From: Castanea sativa
Taxonomy: Eukaryota > Streptophyta > Magnoliopsida > Fagales > Fagaceae
DNA: 64,000 bases
Direction: 5' to 3'
NCBI RefSeq assembly: GCF_040712315.1
Contig: NC_134013.1
Location: forward strand, 39,558,501-39,622,500
Position 1 is the stretch's first letter, and each line of letters opens with the position of its first letter. Under the pieces are notes generated by a model, which was given only the letters and a program-made list of their open reading frames with translations, searched no databases and was not told the DNA's origin. A program made the translations under genes and the position numbers. Below, one piece after another: positions 1 to 12,112 of this stretch.

Positions 1-288
1 TTGACTTCAATAGTCAGCTTTCTAGCACCAATGCTGCAAATAACGTTAAGAGTTTCTTTTTTTACAATATCAAAATAATTGAAGGAAAAAAAAAGAAAAA
101 AGTCATAGAGATATATATTAAGTAAAAGCTTCTAAATCGACCGTGTGAACTTAGATAATCAAATTCTAGTTGTAAATGTGAAATGCCTCCCCTGCTCCCT
201 AAAAGGCCAAGAAAACAAAGCATACCTAGCACAGCTGTTTAGGAACTTGTGAAGATGCATGTCTAGCTTAGTGAGATGTGTTCTCTCC
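1..288 (-). pseudogene. AHP-like paralogue fragment (exons 3 and 4 only)
   Basis: Two blocks match exons of the complete AHP gene further right. Positions 226-288 (63 nt, flanked by AG and GT) correspond to exon 3 and read with the ending MHLHKFLNSCA. Positions 1-33 correspond to the start of exon 4 and read SIGARKLTIEVN after the splice. Order and strand agree with a tandem duplicate whose last exons lie off the left edge. The candidate phospho-histidine is kept, but the usual HQ-K-GSS core has become HKFLNS, so phosphotransfer is doubtful. I find no partner for exons 1 and 2 between 290 and 3500. This is either a decayed duplicate or a strongly diverged gene; the window edge prevents a decision. 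Confidence 0.6.
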
Positions 289-367
289 CTAAGAAAACAA
301 ATATACCCTATAATTATATGGAATTTGATTTGAATGGTTTATTATTAAAGTAACTAGTGTGTAGTTT

Positions 368-476
368 TGTGCATATGTACAGATATAATTAAAAATAATC
401 ACAATTATACAATTCAAATTATACATGATAATAGTTTACACTTTTTTTAAACTATACATTTCTAAAATATGTAATG

Positions 477-514
<38 letters not shown>

Positions 515-647
515 TTTAATTGGTTTTAGGCTCTTTGGTTTATGCATATGCACGAATACAATAAAAAATAATCACAATTATACGATTCAAATTATACATA
601 ATATTAGCTTACACTTTTTTTAAAATATACATTTCTAAAATATGTAA

Positions 648-650
<3 letters not shown>
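368..650. repeat. Direct duplication of a ~115-bp AT-rich unit
   Basis: Positions 368-481 and 537-650 are close copies sharing TAATCACAATTATAC, CAAATTATACAT and ATACATTTCTAAAATATG. Each is followed directly by a (TA)n run. The layout suggests a segmental duplication of the unit plus microsatellite. Confidence 0.7.

Positions 651-739
<89 letters not shown>
651..739. repeat. (TA)n microsatellite
   Basis: About 89 bases of uninterrupted TA. Both strands give long Tyr-Ile open frames that are artefacts. A shorter run lies at 482-511. Confidence 0.95.
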
Positions 740-742
<3 letters not shown>

Positions 743-960
743 GTAAAGTAGTGGAGGCAAAGGAAAAAAATTCCTTTGCTTGGTTAGACAAAAAGAATGG
801 AGCGAAAGTAGATAAGAAGGGGGTTGAATTCCTCTCGGCCCACCATTTTGTTTCTTGTCGAATTTGGAGGAAAATAAGAGAGTGCAGAGAGATTTCTTAA
901 GGTGGAAACCATTATAGTTATTTTCCCTTCTCTTCCTCCCTTGTGAACCAAAGAAATTAA

Positions 961-1282
961 GGTTATGTTTGATTTGAGGGAAGATGAGGGGAAAGGAAAG
1001 AAATGGAGGAAAGAGAAAAGGAATCATTTGTTTGATTAGAGAGAAATTGAGGGAAGGAAAAGAAAATTGAGGGAATGCATTTCCATGTGACCCACCATTT
1101 TTCTTTCCGGCCCAATTGGGAGGAAATGAAAAAGTAAGGAGATTTTTTTATTTTATTTTATGGAGCACCCTATTTCCTTTCTATTCTACTTAAAAAGAAA
1201 ATTCCATTTTCATTTCATTTAATTTCTTCTCCCATTTTCCCTTTCTCCCCCCTCCCCCTCTTCCTTTTTGCCAAACATTGTG
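961..1282. mobile_element. Possible MITE with purine/pyrimidine-rich inverted ends
   Basis: The left end reads GGTTATGTTTGATTTGAGGG and continues purine-rich. The right end is a pyrimidine-rich stretch closing near GCCAAACATTGTG, roughly the reverse complement of the left end. A related half-copy lies just before it (about 770-960). No target site duplication could be fixed, so this is tentative. Confidence 0.35.
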
Positions 1283-1620
1283 TAAAGGGAACATGTACTT
1301 CTTTTCTTTCTCTTCTCCCCCCCCCCCCCCCCTCCCCCTTCATTTTTAACCAAAAATAGTTAAGGTCAAAACAACTGATTTATATTTGCACATCATTTAG
1401 GAAAAAAATATACATCTCTGCTTTGTATAAAAGTTTCTATTGTGAATTTTATGTAAAAATAAATAATAAAAAAAGTATGAATACAAATAATGCAATTAAC
1501 GCCAACCAATAAGGAAACAAAATCCAATATATTAAATGAAATTAAATATTTGGATTTTGCCAAAACTAAAAAAAAAAAAAAATAAAAGGAAATAAAAGGA
1601 AAATTGTGATATAGATCTAA

Positions 1621-2149
1621 GGGTATGTTTAGTAGGGATGATTTTGAGGAGGGAAAAAAAAAAGTGGAAAATTGAGAACGAGTGCGAGTGGTGTTTAGTT
1701 GGAAGGGAGAGAGGAAGGGAAAATTGCTAGACCTGGCTTTCCTCTGAGCCCACCAAAACTCAATCTCTCCAAATTGGAGAGAATAATTGCAGTCAAATGA
1801 CCGAAATTACCCTCTCCTTGTATGTGCTAGTGCTCTTTTTTTTTTTTGGGTTTAACTGCTCTGAATTCTTCTTCTTCTTTTTTACTTTTTTCTGGGCATG
1901 ATTTTTTAAAATAATTTTAGGTAATTTCCTTTTTTTGGTTGATTGTTTGTCCCTTTTTTTTTATTGGACATTGCTTTTTAATAAGGGCCTATTAGTGAAT
2001 TTATACAATCTCATGTTTTCCATACTTTCACTTTTCCACTCCAACTAAATACAATCGAGGGAAATTAAAATCTCTTTTATCCTCCTACTTTTTCACCTCT
2101 ACGTGTTTTTTATTCTCCTACTTTTCCATCTCCCCAACCGGACGGACCC
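1621..2149. mobile_element. MITE-like element, PIF/Harbinger type suspected
   Basis: The left end GGGTATGTTTAGTAGGGATG and right end AACCGGACGGACCC are imperfect inverted repeats, followed inward by matching purine-rich and pyrimidine-rich arms. The flanks TAA and TAG could be a decayed 3-bp duplication of the TWA type used by PIF/Harbinger elements. No coding capacity. Confidence 0.4.
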
Positions 2150-3589
2150 TAGGAGAACTTAGAAGCAGATGGGAGGGGAGGATTGCAAATCATGTTACCA
2201 ATTGGATTACAGGTTGGACAATGAAACTAAACTTCTTGATAAGTACTTGGGGAGTTGGGGGGGGGGGGGGGGGGTTAATAAAGCTAAGACTGAAATATCA
2301 AGCCAGAAATTCAAAGTTGATGAAGATGAAGATGAAGACAACTGCTAGTTATCCAACAATAATAACTTAAGTGAAGGCTTAAAACAGTGTCGCATCTTCA
2401 GAGGCAGAGTGTTTAATTAGATTGTAAGAAACGACGACGTTTCACATAAGTAGAACGGTGTCGTTTCTATCTTCCTCTTGTATAAGAATTGTCGACCTAC
2501 TCTGTCTTTCCTTTGTACTTAATACTTCTAGATATGGTTGAGTCAACAACCTTTCCTTGATTCACGGAGATATTGTTGTAGGATAGTTATGGTTTAGAGT
2601 AGAATTCTTTAGAAGGTTCTTGATCCTATCTATTTATAAATAGGACCCTGTATAATGTATTTTACTTTTGAGCAGAGCATTTGATCGACCCTATATAATG
2701 TTTAAATAGGACCCTTGCACTACTAGCATTTGATCGAATCAGGTCCGAGCAGAGCAATCAAATCATTTAGGGAACTCAACAAAAACAAAAACCAAAAAAA
2801 TACCAAACCTAATAGGCCTTTTCCAATTTCTTAAGAATAGAAGTCAAGATGCATTTAGTACTTAATTAAATGATATGTTCATATATTTTTTTCAAAAAAT
2901 AAAATCAAACTTCGCATAAATAAATTATTGACAAAGGTATGTATTTTGTTTTTGTTTTTATATATTAAAAAATAATTTGCATTTAAGCTAACAATTAAAT
3001 ATTTATTATTTTTTAATATATCTCGTTAGCAAAGACTCATGTACATATTTTTTCTCGGTGGATTATAGTTACATATTTTAGTGAGTTGTATTTCCAAAAC
3101 AAGCAAAAATGAAGCCAAATTTAGAATTTTCAGTTTCCCCCTTTTATGTTTAGAATTTAACCCATTAGTAAAGGGGCTTCTACTTTCTAGAAATAAAGAG
3201 TCATAAAACATGAAATGGAAGTTGCAGACATAGATGAATCTAGTTCCCCACAAACCAACCATGAAAAGCTAGTTAATTTCCAACATAACACACAGGAAAA
3301 CTAAACCAACTGCTCCAAAATATAGAGGGAAGACCCCTAGATTTTTTAGAGATTGTTATTACACACGTGTGTTTTATACGAAAATTATGACTTCAGTTAA
3401 AAACCAATGGGTGTGTGTTAGTGTGGGTGCAATAGTATTTTCCATAGATTTTTCTTCATTAGATCATACAAATGGTAGATTGGGAGGTGGAACTGCTCTA
3501 TCAAAGACCAGCTCGTTCTCACTTCTCATTCTTTCCTTTCTGGGAATCCCATTCGGAAGCTCTCCCTCACTTGGGACGGATTAGCTATC
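2150..3589. other. Intergenic, no gene seen
   Basis: This AT-rich stretch holds a G17 run near 2257 and a segment around 2400-2760 with a TATTTATAAATAGG motif, possibly a relic of an LTR promoter. No open frame has family resemblance. Its right end should hold the AHP 3' untranslated region, but I could not fix a polyadenylation site. Confidence 0.5.
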
Positions 3590-4200
3590 TCAGCAAATCT
3601 TAGCTTGTCGCAGTAGCTGCAACATTAACAAAACACAAACCAACATGTCACTCATTCACAGCTCAACCAAGACAATCAATTATTTTCGTGTGAGAGAGAG
3701 ACCTGAAAATAAGATTCAAGTCTATTCCTTAGGATGTTATGCTCTTGCTTCAATCTCTGAACTGCAGCCTTGCATCTGCTCAACAAATAATTGGATGTAA
3801 TACTTTAGCATGAGTAACAGAAAATCCAAAAATTGGTGCTTTAGATTACATAATTACATAAATCTTTTTTTTTTTTTTTTTTTTCACTTGTTAAGTTAAA
3901 CATGCACAAAGATGTTCTAGAACCTATGAGCTTGCCTTCCTTCCAATGGCAGAACAATGTTTTTTGCATTGGCCACTAAAATTTTGAATAAATAAATAAA
4001 TTAATAACATATATTTTTTATTTTCAAACTATTTGAATTGGCCTCTAAATTTGAGCAAATTCAATGACTCAAAGTAAAAAAAAAATAATAATAATAATAA
4101 TAAAAGAATACAATACTGGTTAGCTGAATTAGTGGTCCTCAAAAGAACTTGTCTAATTGTCAAGAAAAGAAAGGTTTCTTTCTTTATTTTTCACTTTCAT

Positions 4201-4256
<56 letters not shown>

Positions 4257-5877
4257 GAAAAGAAAAGAAAAGATAGATGATATTGGTCAAATATCAAACA
4301 TGAGAAAAAAGATAAATAACTAAATAGAACAATATATTGATACAAGCAGAAATATTACCCTTGGATGTCACCTCCTTTGAAACATTCCAATGCTTGGTTG
4401 ATTTCTTTAGTCACCTTATTAGCACCAATGCTGCAAATAACAAGAATGATCTTCAAAAAAAATATAAACAAATTAACTATTGCAGGATGTTGCATAAGAT
4501 ATGATAAGTAATCGTGGCTGTAGAAGTCAGTATTTGACCTCTGTTTCATTATTTTTCATCAAGCCAATTATAGAGAAATACCTCGCACTGCTTCCTTTAA
4601 GCTGATGAAGGTACTTGTGCATTCCCGGGAAATTGAAGTGTTCCTCCCTACTTATATATATGAATAACCGAAATTACGGTTAAATCTATCTCCAATTGCA
4701 AATTTGAGCATGGAGTTAAAAGGGATTTTAAAAAAAAAAAAAAAAAAAAAAGTGGGAGAGAAAAATTCAAACCGTGAAGAATTGAGCATTGACAGTGAAC
4801 CACACAAGGTTCTTGACTTACTAATGTTTTATGTTAATTGTTGTTGTCGAGGTTATATATGGCAATATTTTCTCCAAAATAAAAAAGAAACATTTTTGTG
4901 TAATACTACTCACAATGCTTGATCTATGATAGCTATCGTCTTTGGTGACTCTCTGAAATACAAGGTCATAATTTCCTGAAGAAAGTTGGGGTTTTCGTTG
5001 TCCTGCAGTTGCTCCAATTGAAGAAATTGGTACTCAAGAATTTCCTGCAATAAACAGCATCATTATATTTCGGTTTCTCACTCAATTTCTCATTCTGAGC
5101 ACATTTTCCCTTTTACTTTTAAAGGAGGATAATTTCAGATGGCTTTTCCATGGTTGCAAATTAATAAAGGCATCGAATTCAGGGTTTACCATTGAGATAT
5201 TTGCCATACGATTAAGTCTCATTTCACATAAGCATCATTGCCAATTTTGGTGTGACATGTAAAACCACATATATGATATATGATTTATACAAGATGAAAA
5301 AACTGGAAGACAACTCATCACAAATCATCCTACCCTTAAAGAAATGAAAAAGGAAAAAAGAAAAATAAGCTCAGAGAGATATTGACTGGACGACATAATT
5401 TATCACAAATCACCCTAGCTAGGTCCTAGGTTTGATATTGCCATTTATTTTTTCTTGTCAATTTAAAGTCAATCCTAAAGGTAGGTTCCATTCACATTCA
5501 TGAGTTCGAATCTCTCACTTTTATGAATTCGATCCTCAAAGAATCCGAAGAACCAATAATACAAAACCACAGAACAAGGTATTGTAAGAATGATCCTTGT
5601 ACTTCATGCATTACACCTTTCAGACTGAAAATTTTATGGACCAGTTTTATGAATGGATACAGGCAGAAATTTAAAAATTCTATCTCGCTAGTCACAGTGA
5701 AGAAAAAAGACAATAAAGGATCCTGTACAGAAGTTGAGTTGCCATAGTATTGATAGTAAAGTGTAAAATAAATAAATAAATAAATAAATAACTAAACTTC
5801 ATAAAATAAGAGAAAACCTCAACAAAGAGGGACTGCCTCATGTTGGAAATCTGTTGGCGCAAGAGATCACTCTCCAT
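3590..5877 (-). CDS. AHP: Histidine-containing phosphotransfer protein (AHP), six exons
   Basis: The product should shuttle phosphate from cytokinin receptor kinases to type-B response regulators, moving between cytosol and nucleus. Exons on the minus strand are 5877-5818, 5044-4914, 4647-4582, 4430-4359, 3775-3703 and 3616-3590. All introns are GT-AG and the joined frame is open for 142 codons plus stop, close to the roughly 150 residues usual for plant AHPs. The HPt core LHQLKGSS puts the phospho-acceptor at His78, so this is not an AHP6-like pseudo-HPt lacking the histidine. Other family marks are LQDNENPNF near residue 34, IGANKV near 87 and the C-terminal LKQEHNILRNRLESYF. The ATG at 5875-5877 starts MESDLLRQ, a normal AHP beginning. 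The six-exon layout and splice phases are my reading of the sequence. Introns hold (TA)n and poly-A runs. Confidence 0.87.
4204..4255. repeat. (TA)n microsatellite in AHP intron 4
   Basis: About 50 bases of TA repeat between exons 4 and 5 of the AHP gene. Confidence 0.9.
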
Positions 5878-6136
5878 TCTTATGAAAAAGGGATAAACTA
5901 AAAACGGGCTTGAGTACTGAAATGGCAAGCCTAGCAGACTGAAAAGGAATTTGTTGGAGTTGGAAGTGGTAACTCAGCTAGAATATTATTTTATTTGGTT
6001 TTGAATTATGAGTCTCTAACTCCTCCTAGTGAGATTAGGAAGTTAGTTTTAGGTAGGGTTAAAGATCTTCTAGAGTTTTTTTGGTAAGTCTATCGTGCAC
6101 TTCTTAAAATTATATTCATCTATTCTAAAATTAAGA

Positions 6137-6400
6137 AGTGTTATGCTTACAATATTTTCACAATAAATACTAGGTGACGGGTTATTATTAGTTTAAATTT
6201 GAATCTATAACTGAAATTATTTCCTTACCTACCAATAACAACTTGTCACAATAATTTTACAACAAATCGTAGGTGACAAGTTGTTACTGGTTAATAATGG
6301 TGGGTAAAAAAATAATTTAGGTGATAGGTCTAGATTAAAACCAATAATAACATACCACATAAGATTTATCGTGAAATTGTTGTGGACGTATTACTCATAA
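6137..6400. mobile_element. Composite MITE, TCCACAACA family
   Basis: The left arm ACAATATTTTCACAATAAAT and right arm ATTTATCGTGAAATTGTTGT are imperfect inverted repeats. A third half-copy (ACAATAATTTTACAACAAAT) sits in the middle, so one copy may be nested in another. The same family recurs at 15230-17075 and 26365-26535. Confidence 0.55.
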
Positions 6401-6739
6401 TTGAAATAAAGAAATAATGATATTTTTTTTATACAAAAGGATGTGAAAAAATAGTGAGATAAAATCTAATCCATTGATTTGGATAAGATTTTAGAAAATT
6501 GATGATAAAATTATCCTAAAAAGTTTAGGTTTTGTTGGTGTGGGTATTCATCTAGCCTTGCACATAATAATAATAATTAAAAAACTTGTGTTATTTTGTG
6601 AAATATTGTATAATTAATAACAATTTTTTTCCCTAAAAAAAACAATTGTTTTTGGTTTTAAAAAAAATACTATGTCCACAAGTTTTTTGATGAAAAGACT
6701 TATAACTTTACTAATGAAGATAAATTCAATACATCATGA

Positions 6740-7060
6740 GCCAAAGCCGACTCAATAATAATTGGATTCTCCTCTACTCAAGGTACATAACTAACTAAAT
6801 CTTTGGCATATTGAGCTAAAATATGTGCTGGTTTATTTCCTTCCCTCCTCACATGTGACACTTGCACAGATCTAAAACTATGTAATCTATGGCAAATCAC
6901 AGAGACAATGTTAGAGATGACTAGATAGGTGGGCAACTCAAGCCTTCAATAGCATTAGAAAGCAGAAGTGAGTCACATTCAAAGTGGACATCTCGAACAC
7001 CAACATCCCAAGCGAAATCAACAATTTCTTCAAAAGCTTTAGCTTCAGCTTCTAGCGGTC
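6740..7060 (-). pseudogene. LINE RNase H, C-terminal half
   Basis: Minus-strand reading gives LEAEAKAFEEIVDFAWDVG followed by VRDVHFECDSLLLSNAIEGL. These are the EAEA helix and the conserved -FECDS- strand of RNase H domains at the end of plant LINE polyproteins. The N-terminal half lies 5 kb away at 12113-12330, beyond the Copia element. Stops appear downstream. This is a relic with no host function implied. Confidence 0.8.
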
Positions 7061-7191
7061 TGAACAAAGAAATAGAAAAAACAAGAAAATAGAGAGAAAA
7101 TTGATTAAGGGAAAAGAAACTTCTATATTATTTATGTAAATGAAAGCCAACACACTACATTACTAAGCTGTGCTAAGCCTTTATACATAAT

Positions 7192-7288
<97 letters not shown>

Positions 7289-7572
7289 TAAATCATGGAG
7301 GCAGTTATAACAAATTACGCACCACTAACACGTGTGAACATAACTACATTTAGGCCTAAATAACTGAGTTAATAAAACGTTGCGTTTTACATTGAGTTAT
7401 AAACAACCTAAAGCCAAACGATAGTGTTTTGAGTTTTAGTGATACGGTGCGTATGACTTCTTCTTATGACAACACCATTTTCATCTTGCCTTTTGCAAGT
7501 TTGAGAGCATCTGAAGGTTCTCCATCTTTATCTCTAGAAATAGCTTCATCCTCTACTACCTTATGCTCTTCA
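7061..7572 (-). repeat. Copia 3' LTR
   Basis: 512 bp, matching the right LTR closely except for a large (GA)n expansion and a few substitutions. Starts TGAACAAAG and ends GCTCTTCA on the plus strand. Confidence 0.93.
7195..7286. repeat. (GA)n microsatellite inside the 3' LTR
   Basis: About 46 GA units. The matching place in the other LTR (about 11797-11818) has only a short interrupted GA tract, so the expansion followed insertion and explains most of the LTR length difference. Confidence 0.92.
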
Positions 7573-10500
7573 TTCCCCCTTAAGCTCATGGGGAATTGCC
7601 ACATGAGTTTGGAAGCCAGCCACTGGAAACAAGGAGAAGCCAAGCCCTTAGTCAGAATATCAACCAATTGATCTTAAGAGGCAACAAATTGAACTTGAAG
7701 ATCATGTCTCAAAACTCTCTCACGAACAAAAGGGAAGTCCAATTCTATATGCTTGGTATGAGCATGAAAAATTGGATTAGAAGCAATAGCAAGGGTTGAT
7801 ACATTATCACACCACAAGACATGAGGATTAGATAGAAAAACACCAAAAATCCTTGAGAAGCATTCTAATCCAACAAAGCTCAGCAGCACAAGAAGCTAGA
7901 GCTCTATATTTTGCCTCAGTGGAAGAACGAGAGACTGTAGATTGCTTCTTGGCAGACCAGGTAATTGGAGAATTACCAAGAAACACCAAAATACCATATA
8001 TGGACTTCCTATCCATAGGATTACCAGCCCAGTCTGCATCGCTATAGGCATAAAGGGTCAATGGACTAAGTGTAAAGGCCAAACCTTGATGAATAGAACC
8101 TTGTAAATACCTTAAAATCCTCTTAGTTGCCTGAAGATGATTAGAAGTAGGACTACCCATGAATTGACAAGCCTGTTGAACTACAAAAGCAATGTCAAGT
8201 CTGGTGAAAGTCAGATACTGTAAAGCACCCACCATGCTTCTATAAAGTGTAGGGTCTTGCAGCAAAGGACTATCGTTGGCAAGAAGATGAGCATTAGGAG
8301 AGCAAGGAGTCTTGCAAGGTTTGCAGCCAAACATGGAAAACTTATGAAGCAAATCCAAGGTATACTTAGTCTGATGAACAAAGAGACCAATAGGAGTATA
8401 GTCAATTTGAAGCCCCAAGAAATAATGCAATCTGCCTAACTCCTTAAGTTCAAAATCAGTACCCAAAATAGCAAGAAGAGATGTAATAAAGGCATGATTA
8501 CCAGTAACTATGATATCATCCACACAAAGCAAGAGAAAGACTATATGAGAATCATGATTATATATGAACAATTTTCCATCTGCACCAAAAGCAACAAAAC
8601 CAAGATGAAGCAACTGAGAGCTAAATCTCTCAAACCAAGCCCTTGGAGCCTGTTTCAGTCCATACAAAGCTTTATGTAGAAGGCAAACATGATTAGGATA
8701 GAACTTATCCTCATAGCCTTGTAGTTGAGCCATATAAACTTCTTTCTTGAGCATGCCATAAAGGAAGGCATTGCTTAAATCCAATTGCCTAAGAGACCAA
8801 CCATAGTTCACAGCAAGAGCAAGCAGTAATCTAACAGTGGTAGGCTTAATCACAGGGCTAAAAGTTTCCTCATAATCCAACCCATACTATTGAAGGTACC
8901 CTCTAGCCACAAGCCTAGCCTTGTACCTGACAATAGAACCATCACTGTGTCTTTTAACCTTATAAACCCACTTACAAGTGACAACATTCTTGTCTTCAGG
9001 AGGTGGAACAAGAGACCAAGTCTGCTGCTTCAGTAAAGAATTAAACTCAGAATCCATAGCAGCCATCCTTTGAGGATGCTTGACAGCAATAGCAAAGGAT
9101 GGAGGTTCCTGAGTTGTGTAATCAGCACTGACCTTAAGAACCTTAGGCTTGTGGATACCTAGTTTTGACCTTGTGACCATGGGGTGATTATTGACAGGAA
9201 GAGAAGAGGATGACTCAAAAGAGACAGATAACGGTAAGGCAGGAACTGAGGAAGGACCACAAGAAGATGAAGAGGAAATAGAAGCTAAATGGGAAGTAGG
9301 AGCACATGAGTCAGATTGAAGAAGAGCTAAAGGAAAACAATCAAGAAAGGTGGACAAGGAAGAAGAGGAGGGAGCAGCAGAAGAAGAACAAGAAGGACTA
9401 GACACTAGACTATTAACAGAAAACCAAGAAGAATCTAAAATAGGAGTAGAAAAAGGAACATTGGGAGTAGTGAGATTAGGCCTATCAGCAAAGGGAAAGA
9501 CACTTTCATTGAACAAAGGATAGCAAGTAGTATATATTTATTGGTAGTAGGTTTTAAATAAATAACCTTTGGACAATGGGGGATACCCGAGAAACACACA
9601 CTCAACAGACCTAGGTTGAAGTTTATGTTTATTGTAGGGTCTAAGGTAGGGATAGCAGGCACAGCCAAATGTCCTAAGAGCTGATAAAGGTGGAGAAACA
9701 GAATTGACCATCTCCCAAGAAGAAATAGATCCAAGAACAGATGATGGTAGCCTATTGATGAGAAAGGATGCAGTGGAAAAGGCATAGGACCAAAAATTTA
9801 AAGGTAAGTGAGACTGATACAACAAAGCTAAACTAGTCTCCACAATGTGCCTATGTTTCCTTTCTGAGACACCATTTTGTTAAGGAACATAAGGACAAGA
9901 AGTCTAGTGAACAATGCCATTAGCAGAACAAAACTGTTGAAATTGAGAACTAAGATATTCCTTGCCATTATCAGACATAAGAACTTTGATTTTAGCAAAA
10001 TATTAAGTCTCAACCAGATTTTTAAAGTGCTTAAACACAGCAAACAACTCAGATTTCTATTTGAGTAAGAAGAACTAGGTATATCTAGTGTAATCATTAA
10101 TGAATACCACATAGTAAGGGTAAACAAATAAAGAAGAAATGGGAACAGGACCCCATACATCAAAGTGCACAATTTGAAGCATAGAATTGGATTGAATACC
10201 ATGTTTATTCAAAGGAAATCTGTGCATCTTAGCACTAATACAAGAAGTACAAGAAGAGCAACACTCATCAACCTTATTGAAAGTAAAAGCAAGATTTACA
10301 GATTGGATAGCAGAATGGAGAAGTTTAGCACTAGGATGTCCAAGCCTTTTGTGCCAAAGGGAAATTTGAGTAGAAGTAGCTAAAGATAAAGCAAATGAAG
10401 TAGAATGAATTTGAGAGGTAGTGTAAGCAGTGGAAGTGGATGAATTTGAGGACAGGGTCGATGATGCAGGAATAGGGTAAACACCATCTTTACTCAATCC

Positions 10501-11661
10501 TTCGTAAAGGATCTTCCCTGAAATTAAATCCTGAATAGAGAATCTATAAGCATCAAAATAACAAAACGCATTGTTTTGCAAAAAAAGCTTATGAACAAAC
10601 AAAAGATTGGAAGAAAGGTCAGGAACCCTAAGTATACCATTAAGCTTAAAAGTATGAGAAGAAGTACACAACTCACCATTGCCAATATGAGTAATAGGCA
10701 ACTCTTGGCTATTTCCAACAGTCACAGTTCCATTACTTGAAGTAGGGTGCTGTTGCAAGGAAAGATGAGCAAGATCAGGTATCACATGATCAGAACAACC
10801 AGTGTCTGTAAGCCAACCATTAGCTCCATGAACTTGAGCAGAATTAGCCACCATTGCAGCAAGCTTTGATGGAGCATGCTTGCCTTGAAAAGAGAAATCC
10901 ATCCTGTTATAACAATCGAGAGCTCCATGTCCATTCTTTCCACAGATTTGACATTGTGGTCTCTGATTCTACCCCTGAAAACCTTGCTGAAATCTTGGAG
11001 ATCTAGCCTGACTAGATTGAGGTTGATTGAATTGAGGAAGAGTGGGATTGAAAAAGCCATTTGAGGAACCACCATTGAAATTTCCTCTACCTCCACCTCT
11101 ATGACCTCTTTGATTATTGTGCCTACCTCTACCTCTATGAAACCCTTGAGATTGATAATTTGCAACCATTGCCATGGATGTAGTATCAATTAGACTAGAA
11201 CTCTTCTTAATAGCCCTCTCTTCAGACCACCTCTTCTTAATAGACCTCTTCTGAATAACTTCACTACAAGTTCTTATAGCAGAACTAAATGAATCATACT
11301 CTGATGGCAGACCATCAAGAGCAATATGAAGCAACTCTTTATCATCAAGAACAACTGACACAGCAGCAAGTCTGTCATGAATCTGCTTGATTATCTAGAA
11401 ATACACATCAATGGAGTTTGATCCTTTCTTAATTGCATTCAATTCGTTTCTAAGGCTCATCACACTAGACCTAGAAATTGAAGAAAATCGTTTTTCCATA
11501 ACTTTCCAAACACCTCTACCAGATTCCTGTCCTACTGTAATAGCAAGAACAGAAGGAGAAAGTGTGGAATTGAGAAATGTGAACAAGGCCTGTTCACTAT
11601 TCTTTCAAGTGGGAAAAGTAGAAGATGAGGTTGAAGATGAATTTGTGTTTACAGATGCCAT
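7464..11661 (-). pseudogene. Copia gag-pol polyprotein, disabled
   Basis: The frame starts at the ATG at 11661-11659 (MASVNTNSS). In order it shows: a UBN2/gag-like region; an RG-rich stretch; a CCHC zinc knuckle CQICGKNGHGALDC near 10920; a protease motif DTGCSDH near 10800; the integrase zinc-binding WHKRLGHPS near 10340; and integrase core pieces around 10200-9550. RT at 8880-7830 has LLLCVDDIIVTG (CVDD instead of YVDD), followed by RNase H with SDADWAG and STEAKYRA. In-frame stops interrupt gag (near 11395), the knuckle region (near 10970), integrase (near 9890 and 9540) and the RT start, where GYLQQYGLDYEETFSP has TAG for the second Gln. The last frame runs about 36 codons into the 3' LTR before stopping at 7464-7466. 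Confidence 0.88.
7573..7584 (-). other. Polypurine tract of the Copia element
   Basis: Reads AGCTTAAGGGGGAA on the minus strand, touching the 3' LTR. It is the expected site of plus-strand priming. Confidence 0.8.
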
Positions 11662-11670
11662 GGAAGCAAA

Positions 11671-11682
11671 GCTCTAATACCA
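11671..11682 (-). other. Primer binding site, tRNA-Met type
   Basis: Minus-strand TGGTATTAGAGC follows the 5' LTR end directly. It matches the 3' end of initiator tRNA-Met with one change from the usual TGGTATCAGAGC. Confidence 0.88.
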
Positions 11683-12112
11683 TGAACAAAGAAACAGAGA
11701 GAAAATTGATTGAGGGAAAAGAAACTTCTATATTATTTCTGTAAATGAAAACCAACACACTACATTACTAAGCTGTGCTAAGCCTTTATACATAATCAGA
11801 GAGAGAAAGAGTGAGAGCGTAAATCATGGAGGCAGTTATAACAGATTAACCACCACTAACACATGTGAACACAACTACTTTTAGGCCTAAATAACTGAGT
11901 TAATAAAATGTTGCGTTTTACATTGAGTTATAAACAACCTAAAGCCAAACGATGGTGTTTTGTGTTTTAGTGATATGGTGCGTATGACTTCTTCTTATGA
12001 CGACACAGTTTTTATCTTGCCTTTTGCAAGTTTGAGAGCATCTAAAGGTTCTGAAGGTTCTCCATCTTCATCACCAGAAATAGCTTCATCCTATGCTACC
12101 TTATGCTCTTCA
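11683..12112 (-). repeat. Copia 5' LTR
   Basis: 430 bp, near-identical to 7061-7572 apart from the missing GA expansion and a 9-bp duplicated GAAGGTTCT present only here. Target duplication CGGTC follows at 12113-12117. Confidence 0.93.

Larger units (their letters stand above)
7061..12112 (-). mobile_element. Complete Copia LTR retrotransposon (dead copy)
   Basis: Two LTRs bound it (7061-7572 and 11683-12112), both TGAA...TTCA in element orientation. A 5-bp target duplication CGGTC lies on each side. A tRNA-Met primer site is next to the right LTR and a polypurine tract next to the left one, so transcription runs right to left. Gag, zinc knuckle, protease, integrase, RT and RNase H appear in Copia order. 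Several in-frame stops kill the polyprotein. It sits inside the LINE RNase H domain, so it is younger than that LINE. Confidence 0.95.

Noticed and set aside
609..1027. Open frames rich in Tyr-Ile over the TA repeat
   Set aside because: They are translations of a (TA)n microsatellite and low-complexity flank; the same happens at 4132-4323 and 55000-55191.
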